Assembly: GCA_013373425.1 (NCBI GenBank)
Contig: JABXHW010000038.1
Coordinates: 1 to 64,000, forward strand
Source of the DNA: Flavobacteriia bacterium
Lineage (GTDB): Bacteria; Bacteroidota; Bacteroidia; Flavobacteriales; Schleiferiaceae
DNA length: 64,000 nucleotides
Direction: 5' to 3'
How positions within the stretch are numbered: the stretch's first letter is position 1; every line of letters starts with the position of its first letter. The position numbers and the translations under genes are program-made. The notes under the pieces are model-generated. The model was not told where the DNA came from. It searched no databases and saw nothing but the letters and a program-made list of their open reading frames with translations. Shown here in pieces: positions 26,160 to 36,024 of the stretch.

Positions 26160-27381
26160 TAGCGATAAATGGCACGAGATATTTGAAACGATTCGCAAGA
26201 ATCCGCTCCGAACGGTTCTTACTGGCTTCTCAGTAACGTGGGGAATCTTCATGTTGGTCATATTGCTCGCGGCTGGAAGCGGACTTGAAAATGGAGCCAA
26301 ATTCGCCTTTGGAGATGATGCAATGAACTCTCTGTGGATTCAGTCTGGAGAGACAAGCATGCCATACAACGGGCATAATGTCGGACGACGAATTCAGTAC
26401 ACCAACGAGGATATGGAGTTCGTCAATCAGGAATACGAAGGGGAAATAGATGCCTATTCTTCTAGGTATGGAATCTGGTCGACCACCGTGAATTACAATG
26501 ACAAGTACGCAACGCACAGCATGCGGGGTGTTCATCCGGGGTATCAAGATGTGGAACGGACCATCATGGTTCGTGGACGGTACATCAATCAGATGGACAT
26601 CGACAATGTTCGCAAAAGCGTGCTTTTAGGGAAAAAGAACGTCCCAATACTCTTTGGAGATGAAGACCCGCTCGGCAAGTACATCCGAATCAATAACATT
26701 CCATTTCAGGTGGTGGGCATCTTTACAGATGTTGAAAATGAAAGTGATGAAGACAACCTGTATGTTCCTATCACCACAGCGCAGCGCGTGTTTAGTGGTG
26801 GACGAAACATTCAGCAGATGATGATTACCCTTGAAGAGGCCAACTTGCCTAAATCGCAAGCGTTGGCTTCAAACATTCGAGGTGACCTGGTACAGAAGTT
26901 TGATGTGCACCCAGACGATGAACGTGCGATTCGTATTCGCAATGTTCAGGAGGACTTTCAGAATATCCAGAACATCCTCACTGGTATTACCTATTTCGTG
27001 GGTTTAATCGGAATCATGACCATCATTGCCGGTATCGTTGGTGTCAGCAATATCATGGTGGTCGTAGTTAAGGAACGAACCAAGGAGATTGGTATACGCA
27101 AAGCCCTTGGAGCTACGCCCGGTTCAATCGTCGGACTCATTATTCAAGAATCTATTTTCATCACGGCTATTGCAGGGTACATCGGACTCGTACTGGCTGT
27201 GTTGTTAATTGAGGCCGTAGGCGAATCGATGGAGGCATCCTTCTTCCGGCACCCTGAAGTGAATTTCGAAGTGGCTATCCTTACTACGGTTATTCTCGTA
27301 ATTGCCGGGGCGCTTGCCGGACTTGTTCCTGCTCGTCGAGCTGCCAAAGTTCAACCTATTGAAGCATTGAGAGAAGAATGA
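26152..27381 (+). CDS. MacB-like ABC transporter permease
   Basis: N-terminal MacB_PCD domain and C-terminal FtsX domain ([24 protein letters not shown]...[17 protein letters not shown]). Confidence 0.92.
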   Translation: MFDSDKWHEIFETIRKNPLRTVLTGFSVTWGIFMLVILLAAGSGLENGAKFAFGDDAMNSLWIQSGETSMPYNGHNVGRRIQYTNEDMEFVNQEYEGEIDAYSSRYGIWSTTVNYNDKYATHSMRGVHPGYQDVERTIMVRGRYINQMDIDNVRKSVLLGKKNVPILFGDEDPLGKYIRINNIPFQVVGIFTDVENESDEDNLYVPITTAQRVFSGGRNIQQMMITLEEANLPKSQALASNIRGDLVQKFDVHPDDERAIRIRNVQEDFQNIQNILTGITYFVGLIGIMTIIAGIVGVSNIMVVVVKERTKEIGIRKALGATPGSIVGLIIQESIFITAIAGYIGLVLAVLLIEAVGESMEASFFRHPEVNFEVAILTTVILVIAGALAGLVPARRAAKVQPIEALREE

Positions 27382-28637
27382 AGCTATTTGATGCAGATCG
27401 TTGGGCGGAAATTTGGAGTACGCTCGGAAAGAACAGAACACGTACCATCCTAACCGGATTTGGTGTAGCGTGGGGCATTGCTTTGCTCATCATCATGCTC
27501 GGATCCGGTAAAGGGTTGGAGAACGGAATCACGCGTGACATGGGCGGTAGAGCCTCCAATTCAATGGTGGTCTGGTCGCAGCGCACCAGTATTCCCTATA
27601 AAGGATATCAACGCGGACGTTGGTTCAGTTTGAAAACGGAGGATGCCCAAATCGTCACTGAGCGGGTTCCAGAAGTATTACTCACTTCCCCACGCACGCA
27701 ACTCGGTGGTTATCGTGGAAATGCAAATGTGGTTCACAACGAAACTGCAGGCGAGTTTCCTGTGTTTGGCGACATACCGGAATACCGACAGATTGAGCCG
27801 CAGATGGTGATTGAAGGAAGATGGATGAATCAAACCGATATCGTCGAACAGCGGAAGATTTGCGTGATTGGCAAGCGTGTAAAGCAAATGCTTTTCAATG
27901 AAGGTGAAGAGGTTGTAGGTAATCACGTTGTTATTAACGGTGTGTACTTCACAGTTGTAGGTGTATTTGAATCACCCAAAAGAGGGGATAGAGGAGATCA
28001 AGATAATCTCAATATCCACTTGCCTTTGTCGACATATCAGATTGCATACAACGGAGGCGACCGAGTTTCATGGATGGGGATTTTGATGGATCCCAATGCC
28101 AATGATGAAGTCGTGCAGCGAAAAGTGAAGACAGTTCTTGCAGACGTACATAGTGTTCACCCTCAAGATCTTGGAGCTTTTGGTTCATGGAGTATGCAAG
28201 GAGAGTTTGAGAATATCCGCGGACTGTTCACTGGTATTAGTGCGCTATCATTTATTGTGAGCATATTCTCTCTGCTCGCTGGTGCCATTGGTGTGAGCAA
28301 CATCATGCTGGTGGTGGTAAAGGAGCGAACTAAAGAACTCGGTATTCGACGAGCTGTAGGAGCAACTCCTTCACAGATTGTAGTGCAAATTATGAGTGAG
28401 GCACTCGTTCTAACTGTTATTGCTGGATGTATTGGTGTGTTGTTCGGAACCTGGCTGATGGAAGGCATAGATACCCTGATTGGTGAATCGGTTGACAATT
28501 TCTTGCATCCGACGGTTCAGGTTGGCGTTATCTTAATTGCTATGGGCGTATTGACGGTCTTTGGCATCATAGCCGGATTGTTACCTGCGTATCGAGCGGT
28601 GCAGGTGAAACCTGTGGAAGCGCTTAGAGCGGAGTAG
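27378..28637 (+). CDS. MacB-like ABC transporter permease (paralogue of preceding gene)
   Basis: [35 protein letters not shown]...PAYRAVQVKPVEALRAE. Confidence 0.92.
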   Translation: MKLFDADRWAEIWSTLGKNRTRTILTGFGVAWGIALLIIMLGSGKGLENGITRDMGGRASNSMVVWSQRTSIPYKGYQRGRWFSLKTEDAQIVTERVPEVLLTSPRTQLGGYRGNANVVHNETAGEFPVFGDIPEYRQIEPQMVIEGRWMNQTDIVEQRKICVIGKRVKQMLFNEGEEVVGNHVVINGVYFTVVGVFESPKRGDRGDQDNLNIHLPLSTYQIAYNGGDRVSWMGILMDPNANDEVVQRKVKTVLADVHSVHPQDLGAFGSWSMQGEFENIRGLFTGISALSFIVSIFSLLAGAIGVSNIMLVVVKERTKELGIRRAVGATPSQIVVQIMSEALVLTVIAGCIGVLFGTWLMEGIDTLIGESVDNFLHPTVQVGVILIAMGVLTVFGIIAGLLPAYRAVQVKPVEALRAE

Positions 28638-28688
28638 GAATGAGCGGAGAAGTTCGTGAAGGTGAAAGCCCTGAAGTGAAGTTCGTCG

Positions 28689-29255
28689 CTAGATTAGCAT
28701 GTAAATTTTGACCTTCTTGCCTTGAGAGCATTGCTCGTAGAAATCACTTCTATTTCTTCTTACGCAACCGATGATTTCGAGAATCTCCTCTTCACTCAGA
28801 ATGTGGGTGGCATCAATTTGATAGCCGTCTAATTCAGGTCCTAGTCCAAGTTTAATTTGAAGGTTTAGTTGTTCCCCAGATTTAATCTCAAACACAAAAC
28901 TATAGTCATCATACCGTTGATGCGCAAGCTCCATGCGATAGGTGCCGATGGGTATATCGAATACAGCATGACCGTCCCAATCCGTGATGAGCCGGATTTC
29001 AGATTCATCGTAAAGGTTGAGGATGGTACACTGGACAAGAGGGATTGAATCTCCGTTGTTGTCTATTACGCTTATGCTCGAAAACTGGCTAATATCTCTG
29101 GTCAGGTTGTAGGAGCTTGTATCGTCTTCGTTTTGAAACCAAAACCAGTATTCAAATGGATAATCTTGGTTGGTATCCACTCTTTCAAGATGCCACTTCT
29201 GAGCAAGTGTTGATGTGGAAAGAAGCAACAAAGCGATAAGAGAGAAGGAATTCAT
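28689..29255 (-). CDS. Hypothetical secreted protein with carboxypeptidase-regulatory-like fold
   Basis: Signal peptide; IRLITDWDGHAVFDIPIGTYRMELAHQRYDDYSFVFEIKSGEQLNLQIKL. Confidence 0.5.
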   Translation of the reverse strand: MNSFSLIALLLLSTSTLAQKWHLERVDTNQDYPFEYWFWFQNEDDTSSYNLTRDISQFSSISVIDNNGDSIPLVQCTILNLYDESEIRLITDWDGHAVFDIPIGTYRMELAHQRYDDYSFVFEIKSGEQLNLQIKLGLGPELDGYQIDATHILSEEEILEIIGCVRRNRSDFYEQCSQGKKVKIYMLI

Positions 29256-29337
29256 TTTATTGTTTCTAGCTGAAGTTTTCCGAGAGTTGGTAAGTAGGTT
29301 ACCTGAGCTAAACGATAGTAGAGTGAGACTTTAGAAT

Positions 29338-29370
29338 AAAAAAAGGCCCCCGCGCTAAAAGGGGCCTTTA
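29338..29370 (-). terminator. Terminator
   Basis: AAAAAAAGGCCCCcgcgctaaaaGGGGCCTTT. Confidence 0.75.
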
Positions 29371-29491
29371 GTTTTGCACCATTTGGTAGTTGTTCACGTG
29401 CTTCATTCACGTAGGTGGTGCATGTGCGCTACAATACCGTAGCACTCGCTTTACACTTGAGTTTCTAATGTAGAAATTTTTAGTGTAACTG

Positions 29492-30043
29492 TTACACCCT
29501 CGCGTCAATTATTTCATCTGTAACTGAATTTTTTCCTTTTCTCAAGAGTCCAGCAATAATCAAACTGATAATGAAGCCGGTTGGTAAAGGCTCCATAAGG
29601 AAGGTCATGATGGTGTTGGTAACGGGATTCTTCATCATCTCCATATATTGCTCACCTTCAGCGCGCTTTTCTGCCGCTTCTTCTTCGGAAAGTCCTTGCT
29701 TTTCAGCCACTTGTTCGAAGTAAGCCTCCATCATTGCTTCGACTTCATCAGGGTTGTTCTGAGCATAAACTGTCCAGCTAATGCTGTAAATCAGGCCACC
29801 TACTAATACAATACCCATTGAGGCGCCAAAGGCTCTTCCGAAGCCCCAATGGTTAGAACGGTCTCGCAACTGACGAACTCCAAAGTATCCTGCGCCAAAG
29901 GCAAGAACAAAGGACGCATAGCCAATAATTTCCCCTGAAGTGAAATTTACTTCTTCGCCTTCGGCACCGTTTAAGCCGATGAAGAAAACGCCTGTCATGA
30001 TGAGGCCGGCAATGGCGCCCCAGATTAGAATGGTCTTTAACAT
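29492..30043 (-). CDS. DUF4199-family membrane protein
   Basis: Hydrophobic TM pattern and VLAFGAGYFGVRQLRDRSNHWGFGRAFGASMGIVLVGGLIYSISWTVY. Confidence 0.75.
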   Translation of the reverse strand: MLKTILIWGAIAGLIMTGVFFIGLNGAEGEEVNFTSGEIIGYASFVLAFGAGYFGVRQLRDRSNHWGFGRAFGASMGIVLVGGLIYSISWTVYAQNNPDEVEAMMEAYFEQVAEKQGLSEEEAAEKRAEGEQYMEMMKNPVTNTIMTFLMEPLPTGFIISLIIAGLLRKGKNSVTDEIIDARV

Positions 30044-30132
30044 GGTTTCAATTTTTTCGTTTGCTCAAATGTGGAAAACGATGGCATTTTCGCCGTCATA
30101 CCAAAGTATGAAATCCATCTCCTACTTTAGTG

Positions 30133-30552
30133 CTAATCGTGTAAAAGCCCAATTTCCTTGGCTTTAGAGATAGCTTGGGTTCTTCTCTTGACATCTAACT
30201 TGACGAACAAGTTTTGATTGTGTGTCTTCACGGTGCTCAAGCTGATATGGAGTGAATCTGCAATTTCTTGATTGCTCATGCCTTTGGCCATCAACTCTAG
30301 AATTTCAAATTCACGTGGACGAATGTCCATTTCTTCAGGTGCGATACGAATCGGCAAAGGAGAGTTTACGGTCTGCTTGTTCTTGTTGAGCTGCAGGCCT
30401 GCCCAGATTCCCAGTACCGTAAATAGCAATGCAATACCGAAAAGCACCAGGCTTTTGCTTTCCGGACTAGTAATCCACTCGAATTCGATGAGTGCATAGA
30501 GAAACATGAGTCCGCCTAAAGCGATTCCGTACTTGAGAATGGTCTTGATCAC
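30133..30552 (-). CDS. LuxR-type HTH regulator with N-terminal membrane anchor
   Basis: Two N-terminal TMs then IRPREFEILELMAKGMSNQEIADSLHISLSTVKTHNQNLFVKLDVKRRTQAI. Confidence 0.85.
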   Translation of the reverse strand: MIKTILKYGIALGGLMFLYALIEFEWITSPESKSLVLFGIALLFTVLGIWAGLQLNKNKQTVNSPLPIRIAPEEMDIRPREFEILELMAKGMSNQEIADSLHISLSTVKTHNQNLFVKLDVKRRTQAISKAKEIGLLHD

Positions 30553-30590
30553 CTCCCAAAGATAACGGCCCCATTCTTACCTTCGCTCCA

Positions 30591-31592
30591 ATGTCTACTC
30601 AAATCGTCGATCCCCAAGTTTCAGTGGTTATGTGTGTCTACAATGCATGGCCACATCTGCAAGCTGCAGTTGAAAGTGTGCTTGCTTCTGATGGGGTTGA
30701 TTTCGAATTCATTATTGTCGACGATGGCTCTACAGATGATGGAGCAAAGTATCTCAAAGAGTTACTAGATGCTCGGATTCGTGTAATCCATCAAGAGAAC
30801 AAGGGAGTGGCTATTGCCGCAAACGTTGGTGTTGAAGCATCTCAGAGTGCACTCATCGCCCGGTTCGATAGTGACGATATCATGCATCCGCATCGATTGA
30901 AACTTCAATATGATTACCTCAAGTCGAACGCAGAGGTGGGAGTCGTAGCATCTCAAGTGGAATTGATGGAATCAAATTTCGACCAGACCGGTTTGAAGAA
31001 CTTCGTGGAGTGGTCGAATCGACTATTAGCTCATGATCAGATGTACGAGAATCGTTTTCGTGATACACCCGTTATCAATCCATCGGCCATGTTTAGAAAG
31101 ACGATATGGGAAAGATATGGGGGATATCTCAGCGATGCACCTGAAGATTATGAATACTGGATGCGGTTGTTTCATCTTGGAGTGCGCTTCGGTAAGCTGG
31201 ATCAGACTTTGGTTCAGTGGCGAGATTTATCTAATCGACTCACGAGATCTCACAACGACTATTCAGAAGAAGCTTTCCGCGAGGTGAAGCTGAAGTACTT
31301 TGCCTTGGAATGGGAGAGGAGTGAAGATCGACCGATTTACATCTGGGGCAAAAACAAGCAGGCTGCTCGTTGGGTTGAGGGGCTCGATAAAAGGGGAATC
31401 GCCGTTTCTGGTTTTGTAGATTTCAAGCCAGGAGATTGGAAGGGGATAGAGGTACTGGACATCCCGACTGCACTGAATCATCAAAGTGCATTCTTTATAA
31501 TAACCGTGAGGGATTGGAAAGGCGTTCGACTCATTCATGAAGCGATGAAAGAGAACGGCAAGACGCTGCATTCAGATTATATCGTCGTATAA
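30591..31592 (+). CDS. Family 2 glycosyltransferase
   Basis: VSVVMCVYNAWPHLQAAVESVLASDGVDFEFIIVDDGSTDDGAKYL, ARFDSDDIMHPHRL. Confidence 0.92.
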   Translation: MSTQIVDPQVSVVMCVYNAWPHLQAAVESVLASDGVDFEFIIVDDGSTDDGAKYLKELLDARIRVIHQENKGVAIAANVGVEASQSALIARFDSDDIMHPHRLKLQYDYLKSNAEVGVVASQVELMESNFDQTGLKNFVEWSNRLLAHDQMYENRFRDTPVINPSAMFRKTIWERYGGYLSDAPEDYEYWMRLFHLGVRFGKLDQTLVQWRDLSNRLTRSHNDYSEEAFREVKLKYFALEWERSEDRPIYIWGKNKQAARWVEGLDKRGIAVSGFVDFKPGDWKGIEVLDIPTALNHQSAFFIITVRDWKGVRLIHEAMKENGKTLHSDYIVV

Positions 31593-31602
31593 GAGCAGGG
31601 AA

Positions 31603-31635
31603 TAAAAAAGCCCCCCGAAATGGGAGGCCTTTGTC
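31603..31635. terminator. Bidirectional terminator
   Basis: AAAAAAGCCCCCCGAAATGGGAGGCCTTT between convergent genes. Confidence 0.65.
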
Positions 31636-31651
31636 ATGATTCTCTCGACGA

Positions 31652-32497
31652 TTACTTTGGTTGAGAGATGATATGAATGTCGCGTTGTGGGAATGGAATG
31701 CCAATGTTCGCTTCGTCCAAAGCTTCCTTGATGGCTTCAAGATTATCAAAGTACACTCCCCAATAATTGCCCGTATCGGTCCAACATCGGACAGATAGAT
31801 CCAAAGAACTGTCACCTAGGTTGGTAAGGTAGACCACTGGGGCAGGGTCTGCGTCGATTCTTTCATCCTTAGACAATACATCGATGATAACTTTTCGTGC
31901 ATCTTTTACACTTGCATCATAAGCAATGCCTACGCTGAAGTCGACACGACGCTTAGGTTGGCGACCGATGTTTATTACGGTGCTATTCGCAACTTGACCG
32001 TTAGGCATAATCACTTCCTTGTTGGTGAGCGTATGAACTGTGGTATGCAGCACATCAATTTTTGCGACGGTTCCGACTTCACCTTCAGCTTGGATTACAT
32101 CTCCAACTTTGAATGGCTTAAAGAGCAATATGAGTACTCCTCCTGCGAAATTGGCCAGACTGCCTTGTAGCGCCAAACCAATGGCCAAACCTGCAGCACC
32201 AAGTACGGCAACGAACGATGTAGTTTGAACTCCAAGAGTCGATACAACTGAGATGATCAGCATGATCCAAAGCATGAACTTCACAATGCCTGTCAAGAAG
32301 CCTCTCAAGCTCTCGTCCACATTGCGCTTGACCATTATTTTCTTGGTCAGTCTAACGAGGTATCCAATAACAATTCGCCCTACAATAAGTGTAACAAGGG
32401 CCAGAAGTACTGACGGGGCGAATTCCAAGACTTTGTCCCATGCCCAATTCATGAGCTCCTGTGCTTGTGTTGTGGTTTCGGTAATTTCTTCCTCCAT
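31652..32497 (-). CDS. Small-conductance mechanosensitive channel (MscS family)
   Basis: VLGAAGLAIGLALQGSLANFAGGVLILLFKPFKVGDVIQAEGEVGTVAKIDVLHT. Confidence 0.93.
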   Translation of the reverse strand: MEEEITETTTQAQELMNWAWDKVLEFAPSVLLALVTLIVGRIVIGYLVRLTKKIMVKRNVDESLRGFLTGIVKFMLWIMLIISVVSTLGVQTTSFVAVLGAAGLAIGLALQGSLANFAGGVLILLFKPFKVGDVIQAEGEVGTVAKIDVLHTTVHTLTNKEVIMPNGQVANSTVINIGRQPKRRVDFSVGIAYDASVKDARKVIIDVLSKDERIDADPAPVVYLTNLGDSSLDLSVRCWTDTGNYWGVYFDNLEAIKEALDEANIGIPFPQRDIHIISQPK

Positions 32498-32507
32498 GGT
32501 AGTTTGA

Positions 32508-34499
32508 TTAAATACGTAAATACTGGTTTAACTGTGATATCATGTCTGGTGACCCTACAACAAACAAGACGTCATCATGTTCGATGACCGTGTCTGGTGT
32601 AAGAGCCGAAAGGTATCGATTGCCACGCTGAATTGCGAGTAAGTTTATACTGAATCTTTGTCGTAAATTGCTTTCATCCAGGCGCCTTCCTACCACGTCG
32701 TTTTTAACTTGAGACACTCTGAGTGTGGCGATTTCCAAGTTGGGAATCGTCAAACTCGACGTGGGTTTAATACCTCCAGCTGATCGTAGCAATTCGTAAT
32801 TTCCCGAGCGAATTTGATGCGTGAACTGCTCAATTTCATCAAAGGGAATCAAGTATTTCCTCAATACTTTGGTGAAGATTTCGATGGAAGTTTCAAACTC
32901 CTCAGGAATTACCTCATCTGCACCGAGTTGAATGATTCTCTCTATTTCCTTTACATATCGCGTTCTCACAATTACAAATGCAGTCTCAGTGTGCTTCCGA
33001 ATGATTTGTAAGATTCGCTTCGTCGCTTCTTGATCGGAAATTGCGATGACAATCACACGAGCAAAACTCACATTGATGCCTTCCAGAGTGTGCTCATCTG
33101 TTGCATCTCCGAAATGAATCGGATGACCGTCTGCCTCTGCCGAACTGATTAGATGTGGATCGAGCTCAAGAATGGTGTAAGGGATTTCAGCACTCCTCGC
33201 AGCTTTCGCCACATTCTTTCCATTAATGCCGTACCCGATGATGATTAGGTGGTCTTTAAGTTCAAGCTTTTCCTCCTGCTGCGTATTCCTAAACTGACTC
33301 ATTCTATCTAATCGAACACGCACTGGACGCGGAATCGCCAAGCGAAGAATCTTGTCGGATATACTTTCCTCATACTTCATGATGAATGGAGTAGCAGCCA
33401 TGGTGAGAATAGAAACCGAAAGGAAATATTGATAAGTTGAATCGCTCAAAAGTCCATAAGCGATACCCGTCGCACTCAACACAAATGCAAATTCACCGAC
33501 TTGAAAGAGGGTCATGCCAGATAGTATGACTGTTCGTGCTGGATACTTTATCACCCCTGCACTGAAAGCGGCGATCAGCCCCTTCACTATGAATGTGAGA
33601 ACACTGAGCAGGAGAATCCAGTGGATGTTTTTCAGGAAGAACTCTACATCGAGTAGCATACCAATGGAGACGAAGAAAAAGCTGATGAAGATCTCCCTAA
33701 ACGGTAGGATTTGAGATGTCGCTTGGTGGCTGTATGATGATTCGGAAATAATCAAACCTGCGAAGAAGGCACCTAGAGCCAGTGATAACCCCACAGAGTA
33801 GGTCATCCAAGCAGTAGCAAAGCAAATGACAACCAAGGTGAGAATAAATAACTCTTTGTTCTTTGTTCGAACCACTCGGTCGAGAATCCAAGGAACGATA
33901 TACCGAGCTAGTACATATGTGAGAGCAATTACCAACAGAACCTTCAACACCAGAAAGAGCAAGTCGTACATCCAATTCTCACTCTGTCCGGCTAGGATAG
34001 GAGTGACGAGCATAAACGGCACTACTATAATGTCCTGAAAGATGAGAATTGCCAGTGCTACTCGTCCGTGGGGAGTGTGCATGGCTTTTTGCTCTTGCAA
34101 TAGTTTAAGCACAATAGCTGTTGAACTCAGAGAAACGAGAAAGCCCAAGAACAGGGCATGAGTAGTTTCTAATCCATACCAGATTCCGATTCCCGTAACG
34201 GCTGCAATTGTAAGCCCTACTTGAAGTGTTCCTCCAATAAAAACGGTGCGCCTAATTTGGGCGAGCTGAGATAATGAGAATTCAATTCCGATGACGAAGA
34301 GTAGAAAAATCACTCCTATTTCAGACATGATTTCCACATCGTGCGCGGCATGTACCAACGATAGTGCATGTGGACCTACAATGATTCCAGCTAGAATGAG
34401 CCCTAGAATGCTAGGGAGCTTGAAACGTTGAAATATGAGAATGAGGGGCACGGATACCCCAAGAATGATAACAATGTCAGTCAGAAGCGGCAGCTCCAT
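32508..34499 (-). CDS. CPA2 cation:proton antiporter with RCK (TrkA-N/TrkA-C) domains
   Basis: Kef-type membrane domain (FLLFVIGIEFSLSQL; ALAILIFQDIIVVPF), LIIIGYGINGKNVAKAAR RCK, C-terminal TrkA-C. Confidence 0.92.
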   Translation of the reverse strand: MELPLLTDIVIILGVSVPLILIFQRFKLPSILGLILAGIIVGPHALSLVHAAHDVEIMSEIGVIFLLFVIGIEFSLSQLAQIRRTVFIGGTLQVGLTIAAVTGIGIWYGLETTHALFLGFLVSLSSTAIVLKLLQEQKAMHTPHGRVALAILIFQDIIVVPFMLVTPILAGQSENWMYDLLFLVLKVLLVIALTYVLARYIVPWILDRVVRTKNKELFILTLVVICFATAWMTYSVGLSLALGAFFAGLIISESSYSHQATSQILPFREIFISFFFVSIGMLLDVEFFLKNIHWILLLSVLTFIVKGLIAAFSAGVIKYPARTVILSGMTLFQVGEFAFVLSATGIAYGLLSDSTYQYFLSVSILTMAATPFIMKYEESISDKILRLAIPRPVRVRLDRMSQFRNTQQEEKLELKDHLIIIGYGINGKNVAKAARSAEIPYTILELDPHLISSAEADGHPIHFGDATDEHTLEGINVSFARVIVIAISDQEATKRILQIIRKHTETAFVIVRTRYVKEIERIIQLGADEVIPEEFETSIEIFTKVLRKYLIPFDEIEQFTHQIRSGNYELLRSAGGIKPTSSLTIPNLEIATLRVSQVKNDVVGRRLDESNLRQRFSINLLAIQRGNRYLSALTPDTVIEHDDVLFVVGSPDMISQLNQYLRI

Positions 34500-34502
34500 G
34501 TA

Positions 34503-35114
34503 TTATTTCCATTTTCCCAATGCAGGGAGGTACAACTTGTAGCGAACAGCAAGGGTGCGGACAATAGCGATTGAAGCCGCTGAAATGAGAAGGTTCATGT
34601 CGCGTGGGACATCAAACTTCGCCAACAGAAGGTACATAATAGCGCCGAACATGCAGGCGCTTGCATAGATTTCTTTTCGCAAGAGGACGGGGGTGACGTT
34701 GGCAAGCGTATCACGTATCACACCACCCATAACTGCCGAGAAAATCCCCATGATCACCGCCACTTCTTCGGGGGCTCCAAATGAAAGTGCCTTTTCTGTG
34801 CCGAGTACAGTAAACAAGGCAATACCCAAGGTATCGAAGAAGAAGAGCGTTTTTTTTAGTCGAATTACCCACTTGAAAAACAATATGGCCGTAAGTACTC
34901 CAGCGAATACGGCGTACATCACGAAAGAGTCAGCAATCCAAACAAGCGGATGACTGTCGAGGATAAGATCACGCAGCGTTCCTCCTCCAATCGCCGTGAT
35001 GAACCCTGTGAAGCTTGCTCCGAAGAGGTCATTCTCAATATCAGCAACAGCCAAAGCTCCGGAGATGGCAAAGAAGTAAGTACCTATAAGTTCAAGTACG
35101 TATTGGGTTGTCAT
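34503..35114 (-). CDS. Trimeric intracellular cation channel (TRIC) family, YicG-like
   Basis: FFAISGALAVADIENDLFGASFTGFITAIGGGTLRDLIL; second repeat MGGVIRDTLANVTPVLLRKEIYASA. Confidence 0.92.
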   Translation of the reverse strand: MTTQYVLELIGTYFFAISGALAVADIENDLFGASFTGFITAIGGGTLRDLILDSHPLVWIADSFVMYAVFAGVLTAILFFKWVIRLKKTLFFFDTLGIALFTVLGTEKALSFGAPEEVAVIMGIFSAVMGGVIRDTLANVTPVLLRKEIYASACMFGAIMYLLLAKFDVPRDMNLLISAASIAIVRTLAVRYKLYLPALGKWK

Positions 35115-35134
35115 TATTCAAAGGTAGGAAGAGT

Positions 35135-35506
35135 CTATTCGCCTCCCATGAGACCGATGCGATTTCCTTCAGAATCTCGCATGACTCCCATGAATCCAAT
35201 TTGTTCACTCACCTGAGTGGTTGGAACGATTACAGTTCCGCCGATGTGCTCAACGCGTTCCAGGCAATCGGTTACACTGTCGACAGCGAGATAAACCATG
35301 GGACCTGTTTCGCCAGGGTGGTAGAAGGCTGGGAGGCAGGCAAGGGCTCCGCCAATTTCATCAGGACCAACGGGGAAAGTAGATAGGATTAAGCCATTGG
35401 CTAAATCGAGTCGATTGAATTCCACATTGAGGACTTTCCCATAGAATTCCTCAGCTCTGTCGATGTCGGTTACGGGGATTTCAATCCATGCAGGTAGATG
35501 TGCCAT
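35135..35506 (-). CDS. VOC-family (glyoxalase-like) protein
   Basis: WIEIPVTDIDRAEEFYGKVLNVEF...VYLAVDSVTDCLERVEHIGGTVIVPTTQVSEQIGFMGVMRDSEGNRIGLM. Confidence 0.9.
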   Translation of the reverse strand: MAHLPAWIEIPVTDIDRAEEFYGKVLNVEFNRLDLANGLILSTFPVGPDEIGGALACLPAFYHPGETGPMVYLAVDSVTDCLERVEHIGGTVIVPTTQVSEQIGFMGVMRDSEGNRIGLMGGE

Positions 35507-35529
35507 AGGCTTACGTTTCTACCAAAATA

Positions 35530-35557
35530 AAAAACGTCCCGCAATTATGCGGGACGC
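35530..35557 (-). terminator. Terminator of RRM gene
   Basis: CGTCCCGCA-ATTA-TGCGGGACG with T-run on the minus strand. Confidence 0.8.
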
Positions 35558-35581
35558 TTATCAATTCGAATCTAAACCAAC

Positions 35582-35851
35582 TTAATAACGTGGACGTCTT
35601 TCATTGCGTTCTTTCTCGATAGCTTGATTAACACGAATCGGGCGACCGTTAAGATCGTGACCGTTCAATGCATCAATTGCGCTGTTAGCGTCACCGTCGT
35701 CAGGCATTACTACGAATGCGAATCCGCGACTACGACCAGTTTCACGGTCTTTGATGACTCTAGCTGACTCTACTTCTCCGTGTTGTCCGAAGAGAGATGC
35801 CAATTCCTCGTCTTGCACGTGGTAAGAGAGGTTTCCAATAAAAATGTTCAT
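35582..35851 (-). CDS. RRM RNA-binding protein
   Basis: MNIFIGNLSYHVQDEELASLFGQHGEVESARVIKDRETGRSRGFAFVVMPDD (RNP1/RNP2). Confidence 0.93.
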   Translation of the reverse strand: MNIFIGNLSYHVQDEELASLFGQHGEVESARVIKDRETGRSRGFAFVVMPDDGDANSAIDALNGHDLNGRPIRVNQAIEKERNERRPRY

Positions 35852-35989
35852 ACAAACAAAATAACTAATGAGCGGTAAAGGTAATCGTTTGCAAGTTACG
35901 CAGATGTTAAGTGTGTGATTTTCTTGAAGTAAAGCTAATTTTCTCAATATCAGTGCACTTCTTCGTCAAGAGGTTCAAGGGGTTAAACG

Positions 35990-36019
35990 TTGTATACATC
36001 ACTTCCTTTCTTAGATTTG
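35990..36019 (+). promoter_or_regulatory. Bacteroidota-type promoter TTG-19 bp-TAGATTTG
   Basis: TTG 35990-35992, 19-bp spacer, TAnnTTTG match at 36012-36019, 5 bp before ATG 36025. Confidence 0.5.
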
Positions 36020-36024
36020 TTATC

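Noticed and set aside
28640-28688. GAAGTTCGT direct repeat after the ABC permease
   Set aside because: Only 9 bp, purine-rich, no promoter or dyad context; probably chance.
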